From Micromonospora_H sonneratiae (GTDB lineage: Bacteria; Actinomycetota; Actinomycetes; Mycobacteriales; Micromonosporaceae): DNA of 64,000 nt. Under the pieces are notes generated by a model, which was given only the letters and a program-made list of their open reading frames with translations, did not search any database and was not told the origin of the DNA. The stretch lies in NCBI RefSeq assembly GCF_042679305.1, contig NZ_JBHTMP010000037.1:10364-74363 (forward strand), given 5' to 3'. The position numbers and the translations under genes were made by a program. Positions 1 through 8,395 of the stretch are shown in pieces. The number at the start of each line of letters is the position of its first letter. The stretch's first letter is position 1.

Positions 1-883
1 CGTCGACCTGGGCCCGGCCGCAGGACGGACAGGAAACGATCTCCAGACCCCGCTCACGCAACCCCAGCGACTCCAGGATCGCCGCACCGACCTTGATCTC
101 CTCGACCGGCGGCGCGGACAGCGACACCCGGATCGTGTCGCCGATCCCCTCGGCCAGCAGCGCACCGAAGGCGACCGCGGACTTGATCGTGCCCTGGAAC
201 GCCGGTCCCGCCTCGGTCACCCCGAGGTGCAGCGGATAGTCGCACTGCTGCGCGAGTTGCCGGTACGCCCGGACCATCACCACCGGGTCGTTGTGCTTCA
301 CCGAGATCTTGATGTCCCGGAAGCCGTGCTCCTCGAACAGCGAGCACTCCCACAGCGCCGACTCGACCAGCGCCTCGGCGGTGGCCTTGCCGTACTTGGT
401 CAGCAGCCGCTTGTCCAGCGAGCCGGCGTTGACGCCGATCCGGATCGGCACCCCGGCGTCGGAGGCCGCGCGGGCGATCTCCTTCACCTTGTCGTCGAAC
501 TGTCGGATGTTGCCCGGGTTGACCCGGACCGCCGCACAACCCGCGTCGATGGCGGCGAAGACGTACCTGGGCTGGAAGTGGATGTCGGCGATCACCGGGA
601 TCTGCGACTTCTTCGCGATCGCCGGCAGCGCCTCCACGTCGTCCTGGGACGGTACGGCCACCCGGACGATCTGGCAGCCGGCCGCCGTCAACTCGGCGAT
701 CTGCTGGAGGGTCGCGTTGACGTCGGCGGTCAGTGTGGTGGTCATCGACTGCACGGAGACCGGTGCGCCACCACCCACCGGGACCGAACCGACCATGATC
801 TGGCGGCTGGCTCGCCGGGGAGCCAGCGGCGGGGGTGGCACGACGGGCATGCCGAGACTGACAGCAGTCACTGGGGCACTCAC
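1..883 (-). CDS. ispG: 4-hydroxy-3-methylbut-2-enyl diphosphate synthase, C-terminus cut by window edge
   Basis: Iron-sulfur enzyme of the non-mevalonate isoprenoid pathway that converts methylerythritol cyclodiphosphate to HMBPP in the cytosol. About 294 codons are visible, covering the TIM-barrel domain (VGSVPVGGGAPVSVQSMTTT near the N-terminus, then VRVNPGNIRQFDDK and IRIGVNAGSLD). The edge falls just after a CPSC pair at residues 285-288, two of the three expected 4Fe-4S ligands; the rest lies outside. The GTG start at 883 overlaps the rseP stop in a GTGA, so translation is probably coupled; an ATG 11 codons further in is a weaker alternative. Recognition is by family motifs. Confidence 0.96.
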   Translation of the reverse strand, partial: MSAPVTAVSLGMPVVPPPPLAPRRASRQIMVGSVPVGGGAPVSVQSMTTTLTADVNATLQQIAELTAAGCQIVRVAVPSQDDVEALPAIAKKSQIPVIADIHFQPRYVFAAIDAGCAAVRVNPGNIRQFDDKVKEIARAASDAGVPIRIGVNAGSLDKRLLTKYGKATAEALVESALWECSLFEEHGFRDIKISVKHNDPVVMVRAYRQLAQQCDYPLHLGVTEAGPAFQGTIKSAVAFGALLAEGIGDTIRVSLSAPPVEEIKVGAAILESLGLRERGLEIVSCPSCGRAQVD

Positions 884-2124
884 CTTGTGAAGAGCGTGAT
901 CGGATTGATCACGTCCGCGGTGACGGTCAGCAGTGTGAAGGCACCACCGATCAGGATCACCGCGTACGTGAAGGGCATGAGCTTGAAGTAGTCGACGCGG
1001 CCCGGATCGGGCCTGCCCAGCCGGGCGAAGACCCAGGAACGGGCCCGCTCGAACCAGGCGATGGCGATGTGCCCGCCGTCCATCGGCAGCAACGGCAGCA
1101 GGTTGAACGCGCCGAGGAAGAAGTTGAGGGAGATGAAGAGCATCACGAAGATTTCCCAGGCGTCGTTCTCGACCGCCTCGCCGCCCAGCCGGCTGGCGCC
1201 GACCACGCTGATCGGGGTGTCGATGTCCCGCTCGGCCCCGGTGATGGAGGCCCAGAGCGCCGGAATCTTCTCCGGGATGCGGGCCATCGCCTGGACGGTG
1301 GCCACCGCCATGTTGCCGGTGTAGTCGGCGGTCGCGCCGACCGCGTCGACCGGTCCGTACGTGACCATGGTCGGCTTCTGGATATCCAGCCCGACCCCGA
1401 GGGCGGAGACCGTGGTGGTCGCGCCGGTGTCGTCGTCCAGCGGCGCGCGCTGCACCGACGCCAGGTTGAGCTGGGCGCTGCCCTCCGCCCCGTCCCGGAC
1501 GTAGGACACCGTCGCCGGGCCGGGCGGGGTCGCCCGGACCACCTGGAGCATCTCGCCCCAGTTCGCCACCGGCCTGCCGTTGATCGCGGTGATCCGGTCG
1601 CCGTCGCGCAGGGCCTGTGCCGCCGGGCTGGCCGGGTCACCGGGTGCGCAGGCGCGGGCGGCGTTCTCCACCACCACACAGTCGGCGATCGCGATCACCG
1701 CCGGCTCCTGCCGGGCCTGTGCCTCGGTGGCCGGGAACTCGGGGTTGGGCAGGCCCATGAACATCGCGGCGAGCCAGAGCGTGACGATGGCCAGCGCGAA
1801 GTTGACGACCACCCCGCCGGCCATCACGACCGTGCGCTTCCACACCGGGAACCGCCACATCGCCCGGGGCTCGTCGGCCGGATCGACGTCGTCGTCCTGC
1901 GGGGTCATTCCGACGATCTTGCAGAATCCGCCCAGCGGGATCGCCTTGAGACCGTACTCGGTCTCCCCCCGCTTGAAGGACCAGATGGTGGGGCCGAAGC
2001 CGACGAAGTAGCGGGTGACCTTCATCCCGAAACGCTTGGCCGTGAGCATGTGCCCGGCCTCGTGCAGACTCACCGAGATGAGGATCGCCAGGGCAAAGAG
2101 CACCACCCCGAGCAGGTACGCCAT
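880..2124 (-). CDS. rseP: RseP/Rip-type site-2 zinc metalloprotease (M50)
   Basis: Membrane-embedded intramembrane protease, 414 aa, of the family that cleaves anti-sigma factors and other single-pass substrates. The first helix carries the zinc motif HEAGH at residues 21-25. A periplasmic-type PDZ region follows (GDRITAINGRPVANWGEM), and the second active-site loop LLPLLPMDGG sits near the C-terminus between hydrophobic helices. The ATG at 2124 overlaps the dxr stop (TGATG); the same frame is open further upstream but only inside dxr, so that extension is rejected. The dxr-rseP-ispG order is, from memory, the usual one in actinobacteria. The substrate is not evident from the sequence. Confidence 0.95.
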   Translation of the reverse strand: MAYLLGVVLFALAILISVSLHEAGHMLTAKRFGMKVTRYFVGFGPTIWSFKRGETEYGLKAIPLGGFCKIVGMTPQDDDVDPADEPRAMWRFPVWKRTVVMAGGVVVNFALAIVTLWLAAMFMGLPNPEFPATEAQARQEPAVIAIADCVVVENAARACAPGDPASPAAQALRDGDRITAINGRPVANWGEMLQVVRATPPGPATVSYVRDGAEGSAQLNLASVQRAPLDDDTGATTTVSALGVGLDIQKPTMVTYGPVDAVGATADYTGNMAVATVQAMARIPEKIPALWASITGAERDIDTPISVVGASRLGGEAVENDAWEIFVMLFISLNFFLGAFNLLPLLPMDGGHIAIAWFERARSWVFARLGRPDPGRVDYFKLMPFTYAVILIGGAFTLLTVTADVINPITLFTR

Positions 2125-3335
2125 CAAGCTCCTTCCACCGTCATCTTGATGATCTCCTGGGCGTGCCCGCGGGCCCAGGATTCCGCGGCCAGCACATCTT
2201 CGACCGTACCCGGTTCCGCGAAATCGGGCGCCGCCTCCAGAACCCGCTGCAACGTGTCGACGATGCCAAGAAACGGTAGCCGACCCGCGACGAAGGCGGC
2301 GACGCACTCCTCGTTGGCGGCGTTGTAGATCGCCGGCCGGCAGCGCCCCTCGACTCCGGCCTGCTTGGCGAGTCGTACGGCGGGAAACGCCTCATCGTCC
2401 AGCGGGTCGAACCGCCAGGTGTGCGCGGCGGTCCAGTCGACGCCGTTCGCCGCACCCGGCACCCGGTCCGGCCAGCCCAGCGCCAGCGCGATCGGCAGCC
2501 GCATGTCCGGCGGGCTGGCCTGCGCGATGGTCGAGCCGTCGACGAACTCCACCATCGAGTGGATCACCGACTGCGGATGGACCATGACCTCGATGTCGGC
2601 GTACGGCACGTCGTACAGCTCATGCGCCTCGATCACCTCCAGCGCCTTGTTGACCAGCGTGGCGGAGTTGATCGTGACCACCGGCCCCATGTTCCAGGTC
2701 GGGTGGGCGAGGGCCTGCTCGACGGTCACCTCGGTCAACTCGTCCCGCCGGCGACCCCGGAACGGGCCACCGCTGGCGGTGACGATCAACCGCCGTACCT
2801 CGGCCCGGTCACCGGAGCGCAGGCACTGGGCCAGCGCCGAGTGTTCCGAGTCGACCGGCACGATCTGTCCGGGTCGGGTGGTCGCGGCGCGGACCAGCGG
2901 GCCGCCGGCCACCAGTGACTCCTTGTTGGCCAGGGCGAGCGTACGACCGGCGCGCAGCGCCGCCAGGGTCGGTGCCAGCCCGAGTGAGCCGACCACCCCG
3001 TTGAGCACCACGTCACACGGCCACTCGGCCAACTCGGTCATGGCGTTCGGCCCGGCAACGATCTTGGGAATCCGGTAGTCGCCGGTCGCGTACCCCTTCT
3101 TCTGCGCCTGGGCGTAGAAGGCCAGTTGCAGATCCTGGACCGCCGACGACCGGGCCACCCCGACCACCTCGACCCCGAGTTCCAGCGCCTGGGCGGCCAG
3201 CAACTCAACGTTCCCGCCCCCCGCACCGATACCGACCACCCGGAAGCGGTCCGGGTTTCGGCGGACGATGTCGATGGCCTGTGTGCCGATCGATCCGGTG
3301 GAACCGAGCAGGACGATGTCGCGGGGAGAACTCAT
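2124..3335 (-). CDS. dxr: 1-deoxy-D-xylulose 5-phosphate reductoisomerase
   Basis: NADPH-dependent enzyme that makes methylerythritol phosphate from DXP, an early step of the pathway that ispG continues. The 403-aa protein has the N-terminal dinucleotide-binding loop GSTGSIGTQ, the catalytic-domain segments NKESLVAGG and PVDSEHSA, and the substrate-loop sequence TASGGPFRG. The ATG at 3335 has no Shine-Dalgarno sequence but lies exactly 6 nt after a TACACT hexamer (3342-3347, minus strand), which suggests a leaderless mRNA. A longer frame to 3428 would run through a palindromic repeat and is rejected. First gene of a coupled dxr-rseP-ispG unit. Confidence 0.97.
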   Translation of the reverse strand: MSSPRDIVLLGSTGSIGTQAIDIVRRNPDRFRVVGIGAGGGNVELLAAQALELGVEVVGVARSSAVQDLQLAFYAQAQKKGYATGDYRIPKIVAGPNAMTELAEWPCDVVLNGVVGSLGLAPTLAALRAGRTLALANKESLVAGGPLVRAATTRPGQIVPVDSEHSALAQCLRSGDRAEVRRLIVTASGGPFRGRRRDELTEVTVEQALAHPTWNMGPVVTINSATLVNKALEVIEAHELYDVPYADIEVMVHPQSVIHSMVEFVDGSTIAQASPPDMRLPIALALGWPDRVPGAANGVDWTAAHTWRFDPLDDEAFPAVRLAKQAGVEGRCRPAIYNAANEECVAAFVAGRLPFLGIVDTLQRVLEAAPDFAEPGTVEDVLAAESWARGHAQEIIKMTVEGA

Positions 3336-3346
3336 CCGGTCAGTGT

Positions 3347-3396
3347 AAGGAAGGGCCCCTTCCTGTCGTTTTCTGTTGTATAGGAGGCCCTTCCTA
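3347..3396. repeat. GGAAGGG/CCCTTCC palindromic repeat, copy R1
   Basis: A 17-nt odd palindrome (AGGAAGGGCCCCTTCCT, 3348-3364) is joined by a 17-nt T-rich linker to a second, shorter unit ending CCCTTCCTA. The right end supplies the stop codon of the upstream acetyltransferase gene, and the left end abuts the predicted -10 of dxr. Related copies lie at 38397-38446 and, as a half element, at 62231-62260. It could act as a transcription terminator for the acetyltransferase gene. Confidence 0.75.
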
Positions 3397-3933
3397 GCGA
3401 CGCAGCAGGAAAGTCTCCAGCTCCTCACCGCCGTACCAGTCGGTGCGCCGGCCGATCGGGACCATGCCCAACCGCCGGGCGACGGCCATCGACGCCTCGT
3501 TGCCGGGCGACACCACCGCGTAGATCTCGGTCAGCCCCCTGGCGAAACCCCGCTCGACCGCGCCCCGTGCCGCCTCGGTGGCGTAGCCGTGTCCCCAGCA
3601 GTCGGGGTGCAGGTGCCAGCCCACCTCAATGTCGTCGGTCAGCGTCCGCTCGTCCCGGCCGGGCAGCGGCTTGAGCAGCACCGTACCTACGATCTGGCCG
3701 GTTTCCCGGAGCTGGATCGCCCAGATGCCATAGCCGCTGCCGAACGTGGCGTTGCGCCGGTGCCAGTTCTGCACCAGTTCGATCGCCCCCTCCGGGGCGG
3801 TCAACGGCAGGTGCGGGGCGCCGAGGAAGCGGGCGACCTCGGGCCGCGAGTAGATGTCGTACGCCCGGTCCAGGTCCGCCGGGTCCTCGGTCCAGTCGCG
3901 GATCACCAGCCGCTCGGTTTCATAGATCGCCAC
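3394..3933 (-). CDS. GNAT family N-acetyltransferase (RimJ/RimL type)
   Basis: 179-aa single-domain acetyltransferase. It begins with the typical YETERLVIRDWTEDPADLD and has an acetyl-CoA-binding loop CWGHGYATEAARG followed by VSPGNEASMAVARRLGM, as in enzymes that acetylate ribosomal protein N-termini or small amines. The substrate cannot be told. The GTG start at 3933 lies 6 nt after TAGAGT (3940-3945 on the minus strand), consistent with leaderless transcription; no Shine-Dalgarno sequence is visible. The stop codon lies inside palindromic repeat R1. Confidence 0.88.
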   Translation of the reverse strand: MAIYETERLVIRDWTEDPADLDRAYDIYSRPEVARFLGAPHLPLTAPEGAIELVQNWHRRNATFGSGYGIWAIQLRETGQIVGTVLLKPLPGRDERTLTDDIEVGWHLHPDCWGHGYATEAARGAVERGFARGLTEIYAVVSPGNEASMAVARRLGMVPIGRRTDWYGGEELETFLLRR

Positions 3934-3956
3934 GCGGAGACTCTACGGCTTCTGGA

Positions 3957-5153
3957 TCACCGCGAACGGAACGGACCGGTCACCTCGTAGGTGATGCCGC
4001 CGCTGCCGGCGCTGCCGCCCGAGGTGCCCCGCTGGGAGGAGAAGTAGAGGCGCGAGCCGTCCGGGGAGAACGCCGGGCCGGTGATCTCCGACGAGGACTG
4101 GCCGAGGATGCGCAGGAAGGGTGCCACCACACCGGCCGGGGTGATGACGTTGATCTCCATGTTGCCGCCGTCCTCGGCGACATAGAGATCTCCGCCGGCC
4201 GTACCGGTGATGTTGTCCACCCCGGTCAGCGGGGCCGCGCCGGCCGGGACCAGCGAGTCGTCGTACGCCAGGTCGAGCCGCTGGCCGACCGCGTCGTACG
4301 CCCAGACCCGGTTGTCCCCCTTGGTGGTGAACCAGCAGGTGTCCCGGTCGTACCAGCAGCCCTCCCCGCCGTCGAAGTGCTTGGCCGCCGCCACCTGGGC
4401 CCGCGTGGCGACCGGGAACCCGTCCCGGTCGGGTACGTCCTGCCAGGTCACCGGCCCGGCGGTCTGGTCGGCCGGGGCACAGAGCACCTGCACCTTCCCG
4501 GTACGCAGGTCGCCCCAGGTGTCCGGGACGAACCGGTAGAAGCAACCGTCGCCCTCGTCCTCGGTCAGGTAGACCACCCGTCGGCCCGGGTCGCAGGCGG
4601 CAGCCTCGTGCTTGAACCGACCCATCCGGGTCCGTTCCTCGGCCGGGCGGCTGCCGTCCGGCCAGGTCTCGAAGACCCGCCCGAGCGGCACCTCCTCGCA
4701 GGAGAGCCAGGTTCCCCACGGGGTCGCCCCACCCGCGCAGTTGACGTTGGTGCCGCTGAGGATCCGGTACGCCGAGGCGACCGAACCGTCCGCGTGGAAG
4801 CGCACCGCCGAGGCGCCACCGGTCAGCGGGATCTCGGAGTTGGAGACGTAGATCCAGCCGTCCCCGGCCGGGAAGCAGGCACCTCCGTCCGGGGCCCAGT
4901 GCCAGGTGTACGAGGTGCCGGCGACCCGCTGCCCGGATCGGGCGATCACCCGACTGGTGAAGCCGGCGGGCAACTGGATGCCGTTGGCGTCGGCGGCCAG
5001 CAGGTCGCCGTACGGGCTGGGGCCGGGTTGCGCCGGATCGGCGAACTGTTCCTGCCACCGCTGGCGGGCGAACGCCTGCTGCCAGAGCACTCCGGCGAAG
5101 GCGGCGGTACCGGCACCGAGGACGGCGGTGCGCAGGATCGTACGACGCTCCAC
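3957..5153 (-). CDS. PhoX-like DUF839 family exported protein
   Basis: 398-aa protein of the DUF839/PhoX family, which includes calcium-iron alkaline phosphatases. The N-terminus MERRTILRTAVLGAGTAAFA has a twin-arginine pair before a hydrophobic stretch, suggesting Tat export. Conserved blocks include NCAGGATPWGTWLSCEE, GRFKHEAAACDPG, YLTEDEGDGCFYRFVP, VDNITGTAGGDLYVAEDGG and FSPDGSRLYFSSQRG, giving a beta-propeller-like pattern. A strong GGGGAGG lies 5 nt before the GTG start. The 23-nt gap to the next gene allows co-transcription. Phosphatase activity is inferred from the family only. Confidence 0.85.
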   Translation of the reverse strand: MERRTILRTAVLGAGTAAFAGVLWQQAFARQRWQEQFADPAQPGPSPYGDLLAADANGIQLPAGFTSRVIARSGQRVAGTSYTWHWAPDGGACFPAGDGWIYVSNSEIPLTGGASAVRFHADGSVASAYRILSGTNVNCAGGATPWGTWLSCEEVPLGRVFETWPDGSRPAEERTRMGRFKHEAAACDPGRRVVYLTEDEGDGCFYRFVPDTWGDLRTGKVQVLCAPADQTAGPVTWQDVPDRDGFPVATRAQVAAAKHFDGGEGCWYDRDTCWFTTKGDNRVWAYDAVGQRLDLAYDDSLVPAGAAPLTGVDNITGTAGGDLYVAEDGGNMEINVITPAGVVAPFLRILGQSSSEITGPAFSPDGSRLYFSSQRGTSGGSAGSGGITYEVTGPFRSR

Positions 5154-5217
5154 GATTACCTCCCCAACGGTCGATGTCCTGACGACGATAGAGCCGTCAG
5201 GACATCGATGAAACCCG

Positions 5218-7425
5218 CTATTTGGTGAACGCGTGGTGACGACTCTCCCGCTCGGACTCCGGTTCCGTCGTCACGGCCGACTGCGGCTCGGCCGACTCGT
5301 GGATGCCGTACCGACGGTAGAAGCGGGCCAGGGGCCCGGGCGCCCACCAGTTCCAGCGGCCGAGCAGCCGCATCGTGGCCGGTACGAGCAGCGCCCGGAC
5401 CAGCGTCGCGTCGACCACGATCGCCACGATCATGCCGACCCCGATCAGTTTGATCATCATGATGCCCCCGGTGGCGAACCCGGCGACCACCACGATCAGC
5501 AGCAGGGCGGCAGCGGTGATGATCCGGCCGGTGTGCTGCAACCCGGTCTCCACCGAGGCGGTGTTGTCCCCGGTCCGGTCCCACTCCTCCCGTACCCGGG
5601 AGAGCAGGAAGACCTCGTAGTCGGTGGCGAGCCCGAACAACACGGCCAGCATCAGGATCGGGCTGCTCGGCTCGATGAAGCCGGACGGGGTGAAGTCGAG
5701 CAGGCCGGAGAGGTGCCCGTCCTGGAAGACCCAGACCACGACACCGAACGACGCCCCGATCGACACGAGGTTCATCAGTACCGCCTTGATCGGCAGCAGC
5801 ACCGACCCGAAGGCAAGGAAGAGCAGCACCAACGTTGCCGAGGCCATCACCAGCGCCATCCAGGGCAGCCGGGAGACCAGCCCGTCCAGCAGGTCCAGGT
5901 CGATGGCCGGGCGACCGCCGACGAGCACCTCCACACCGGCGGGCGTTTCCAGGTCGCGGATCGCCCGTACCGCGTCCTTCGCGACGTCACCGCCCACCTC
6001 ACCGGTGTAGCCCACCGACAGCAGGGTCGAGCCGTCCCAACTGCCGGTCACCCGGGTGCCGGTCACCCCGGCCACCCCCATCACCTGGTCGGCGAACCGC
6101 TGGGTCTGCTCGGCGCTGGCTCCGGAGACCAGCACCTCGATCGGGGCGGTGTTCCCGCCCGGGAAGTCCGCCCGGATCCGTTCGCTGACCATCCGAGCGG
6201 GCGCCTCGGCCGGTAGCACCCGCTCGTCGAAACCGCCAAAACTGATCTTCAGAAATGGTGCCGCCAGGACGAGCAGCACCACGATCACGCCGCTGGCGTA
6301 GAGCACCGGGCGACGCATCACGCTGCGGGCCAGGCGGGCCCAGCCGCCGGCCGGTGCGGTGGCCCCGACCGGGCCGGCCTTCGCCCTGCGACGCGACCAG
6401 GGCAGCGGGATACGGAGCGCGTTGATCCGGGGCCCGAGGATCGCCAGCAGTGCCGGGAGTACGGTCAGCGAGGCCAGCATGGCAAGCAGCACCGCGGCCA
6501 TCCCGCCCAGCCCCATCGAGCGCAGGAACGCCTGCGGGAAGATCAGCAGACTGGCCAGGGCCAGCACGATGGTGAGCCCGGAGACCATGACGGTACGACC
6601 GGCGGTGACCATCGTCCGGCCGATCGCCGTACCGGTGTCGTGGCCGGCGGCGAGCTCCTCCCGGAACCGGCTCACCACGAACAACGCGTAGTCGATCGCC
6701 ATGCCGAGGCCGATGAGGGTGATGACGTTGATCGCGAAGATCGACACGTCGGTGACCATGGCCAGCAGCCGGACGAGGACGAATCCGCCGACGATGGCCA
6801 ACCCGCCGATGAGCAGCGGGGTCGAGGCGGCGACCAGCCCGCCGAAGATCAGGATGAGCAGCACCAGCAGGATCGGCAGGGACACGATCTCCGCCTTGGT
6901 GATGTCCTCGGTGGTCTGGTCGGTCGCCGTCGCCTGGATGGCCACCGGCCCGCCGACCTCCGTGGTCACCCCCGGCGCATCGAGCACCGGGCGCAGCGCG
7001 TCGTAGGCGTCCCGCTTGCGGTCCTCGTCATCGGTCCGCAGCACGATCATCGCGTACGTGGCGTGCCGGTCCTTGGCCACCAGGCTCGGTTCCTGGGTGT
7101 CGTACCAGGTGGTCAGGCTGGCCACCTCGGGCCGCTGGCGCACCCGGTCCAGGGTCGCGGTCACCGGGTCACGGAACGCCGGCTGGTCCACGGTCGTCGC
7201 ATCGCTGGAGTAGAGCACCAGCAGGTCGGCACCGTGGCTGCCCAGCGCCTCGGTGATCCGCTTCTGCACCCGGCTCGACTCGCTCGCGGGATCCTCGAAG
7301 CCGCCACCGGTCAGCGAGCCGAACACCCCGGTACCCCAGGTCACGCCCACCAGGGCCAGTAACACGGCAGCCGCGAGGACCACCCAGCGGAGCCGGACCA
7401 CGGCTCTTCCCCACCACGCGAACAT
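5218..7425 (-). CDS. MMPL family RND transporter
   Basis: 735-aa inner-membrane transporter with the two-fold MMPL/SSD layout: one N-terminal helix, a large extracytoplasmic loop, a helix bundle around GLGMAIDYALFVVSRFREE, a second loop and a second bundle around LFGLATDYEVFLLSRVREE. Family members export lipids, siderophores or antibiotics using the proton gradient. The ATG at 7425 is chosen because GAGGAG lies 5 nt upstream; a TTG at 7437 in the same frame is less likely. A TetR regulator is encoded divergently at 7533, so local repression by that protein is likely. The substrate is unknown. Confidence 0.93.
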   Translation of the reverse strand: MFAWWGRAVVRLRWVVLAAAVLLALVGVTWGTGVFGSLTGGGFEDPASESSRVQKRITEALGSHGADLLVLYSSDATTVDQPAFRDPVTATLDRVRQRPEVASLTTWYDTQEPSLVAKDRHATYAMIVLRTDDEDRKRDAYDALRPVLDAPGVTTEVGGPVAIQATATDQTTEDITKAEIVSLPILLVLLILIFGGLVAASTPLLIGGLAIVGGFVLVRLLAMVTDVSIFAINVITLIGLGMAIDYALFVVSRFREELAAGHDTGTAIGRTMVTAGRTVMVSGLTIVLALASLLIFPQAFLRSMGLGGMAAVLLAMLASLTVLPALLAILGPRINALRIPLPWSRRRAKAGPVGATAPAGGWARLARSVMRRPVLYASGVIVVLLVLAAPFLKISFGGFDERVLPAEAPARMVSERIRADFPGGNTAPIEVLVSGASAEQTQRFADQVMGVAGVTGTRVTGSWDGSTLLSVGYTGEVGGDVAKDAVRAIRDLETPAGVEVLVGGRPAIDLDLLDGLVSRLPWMALVMASATLVLLFLAFGSVLLPIKAVLMNLVSIGASFGVVVWVFQDGHLSGLLDFTPSGFIEPSSPILMLAVLFGLATDYEVFLLSRVREEWDRTGDNTASVETGLQHTGRIITAAALLLIVVVAGFATGGIMMIKLIGVGMIVAIVVDATLVRALLVPATMRLLGRWNWWAPGPLARFYRRYGIHESAEPQSAVTTEPESERESRHHAFTK

Positions 7426-7480
7426 CGGTCTCCTCAAACGACACGATCTAGACGTAAGCTGTAACGATGATTAGCTGAGT

Positions 7481-7509
7481 GAACGCCGTTAACTATCTCA
7501 ACGGTGTTC
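7481..7509. promoter_or_regulatory. candidate TetR operator between MMPL and tetR genes
   Basis: An inverted repeat GAACGCCGTT (7481-7490) and AACGGTGTTC (7500-7509) matches at 9 of 10 pairs around a 9-nt spacer. It lies 24 bp before the tetR start and 56 bp from the MMPL start, where one repressor could control both genes. Assignment as an operator is inference. Confidence 0.5.
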
Positions 7510-7532
7510 TCCTTGGTCAAGGGAGCGCGCAG

Positions 7533-8279
7533 ATGTCCGTACCCACCCGCCGAGAACGGCTGCGTACCGCCACCCTTGCGGAGATCAAGGAGAACGCTCG
7601 ACGGCTGCTCACGACCGGTGGACCACAGGCGATCTCGTTGCGGGCCATCGCTCGGGACATGGGCATGACCGCCCCCGCGATCTACCGCTACTTCCCCAGT
7701 CTGGACGCGCTCGTCGCGGCGGTCGTGGGGGATCTGTTCGAGGAGATGCGGAACACGGTCGAGGCCGCCCGACGGTCCGCCGGGGACGACGACCCCGTCC
7801 GGCAGTTGGTCGCAATGGCCCGGGCCTTCCGCCACTGGGCGATCGGACACCCGGTCGAGTTCGGACTGATCTTCGGTACCCCGGTGCCCGAGTTGGCGTC
7901 CGTCCGGGAGTGCGGCGACCCGCAACAGCCGAGTGCCCAGCTCGGCGCGCAGTTCATCCAGCCGATCGTCGAACTGTGGCGACGCGGTCCCCTGCCCGCC
8001 CCGCCCCGCGACCGGATCGAGCGGCGGTTGGGCCGGTTCCTCCAGCCGCTGCGGGAGAACCACGGTGATCTGCCGATCGAGGTCGCCTACATCTTCCTGT
8101 CCGCCTGGGCCCGGCTCTACGGCCTCGTCGCCATGGAGGTCTTCCGCCAGTTCGACTGGGCGGTCACCGAGGCTGAGGCGCTGTTCGAGCTGGAACTGGA
8201 GATGTTCACCGCGCAACTGCTGGCCGACCGGCCGACGAGGCTGCCCGACGGGCCGACCGGCGTGGATCCGTCCCCGTGA
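7533..8279 (+). CDS. TetR/AcrR family transcriptional regulator
   Basis: 248-aa repressor-type protein. The N-terminal helix-turn-helix region reads EIKENARRLLTTGGPQAISLRAIARDMGMTAPAIYRYFPSLDALVAAVVGDLFEEM, a clear TetR signature; the rest is the helical ligand-binding and dimerisation domain. The ATG at 7533 is preferred over the in-frame start at 7479 because AGGGAG lies a suitable distance upstream and the extension would cross the candidate operator. Transcribed divergently from the MMPL exporter gene, its likely target. The inducer is unknown. Confidence 0.92.
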   Translation: MSVPTRRERLRTATLAEIKENARRLLTTGGPQAISLRAIARDMGMTAPAIYRYFPSLDALVAAVVGDLFEEMRNTVEAARRSAGDDDPVRQLVAMARAFRHWAIGHPVEFGLIFGTPVPELASVRECGDPQQPSAQLGAQFIQPIVELWRRGPLPAPPRDRIERRLGRFLQPLRENHGDLPIEVAYIFLSAWARLYGLVAMEVFRQFDWAVTEAEALFELELEMFTAQLLADRPTRLPDGPTGVDPSP

Positions 8280-8395
8280 CGGAAGGCGATCGTCGTTGGT
8301 GCCGGCCATCGCCCCCGCCACCACCGGGCCGGGACCCGGGAACCATCGACAGAAGGGGCTGACCGACGGCACCCGGGGCACTAGGCTCCCCCGGC

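Noticed and set aside
880..2307. Longer N-terminal form of the site-2 protease starting at 2307
   Set aside because: The extra 61 residues overlap dxr out of frame and lack membrane-protein character; the ATG at 2124 is coupled to the dxr stop.
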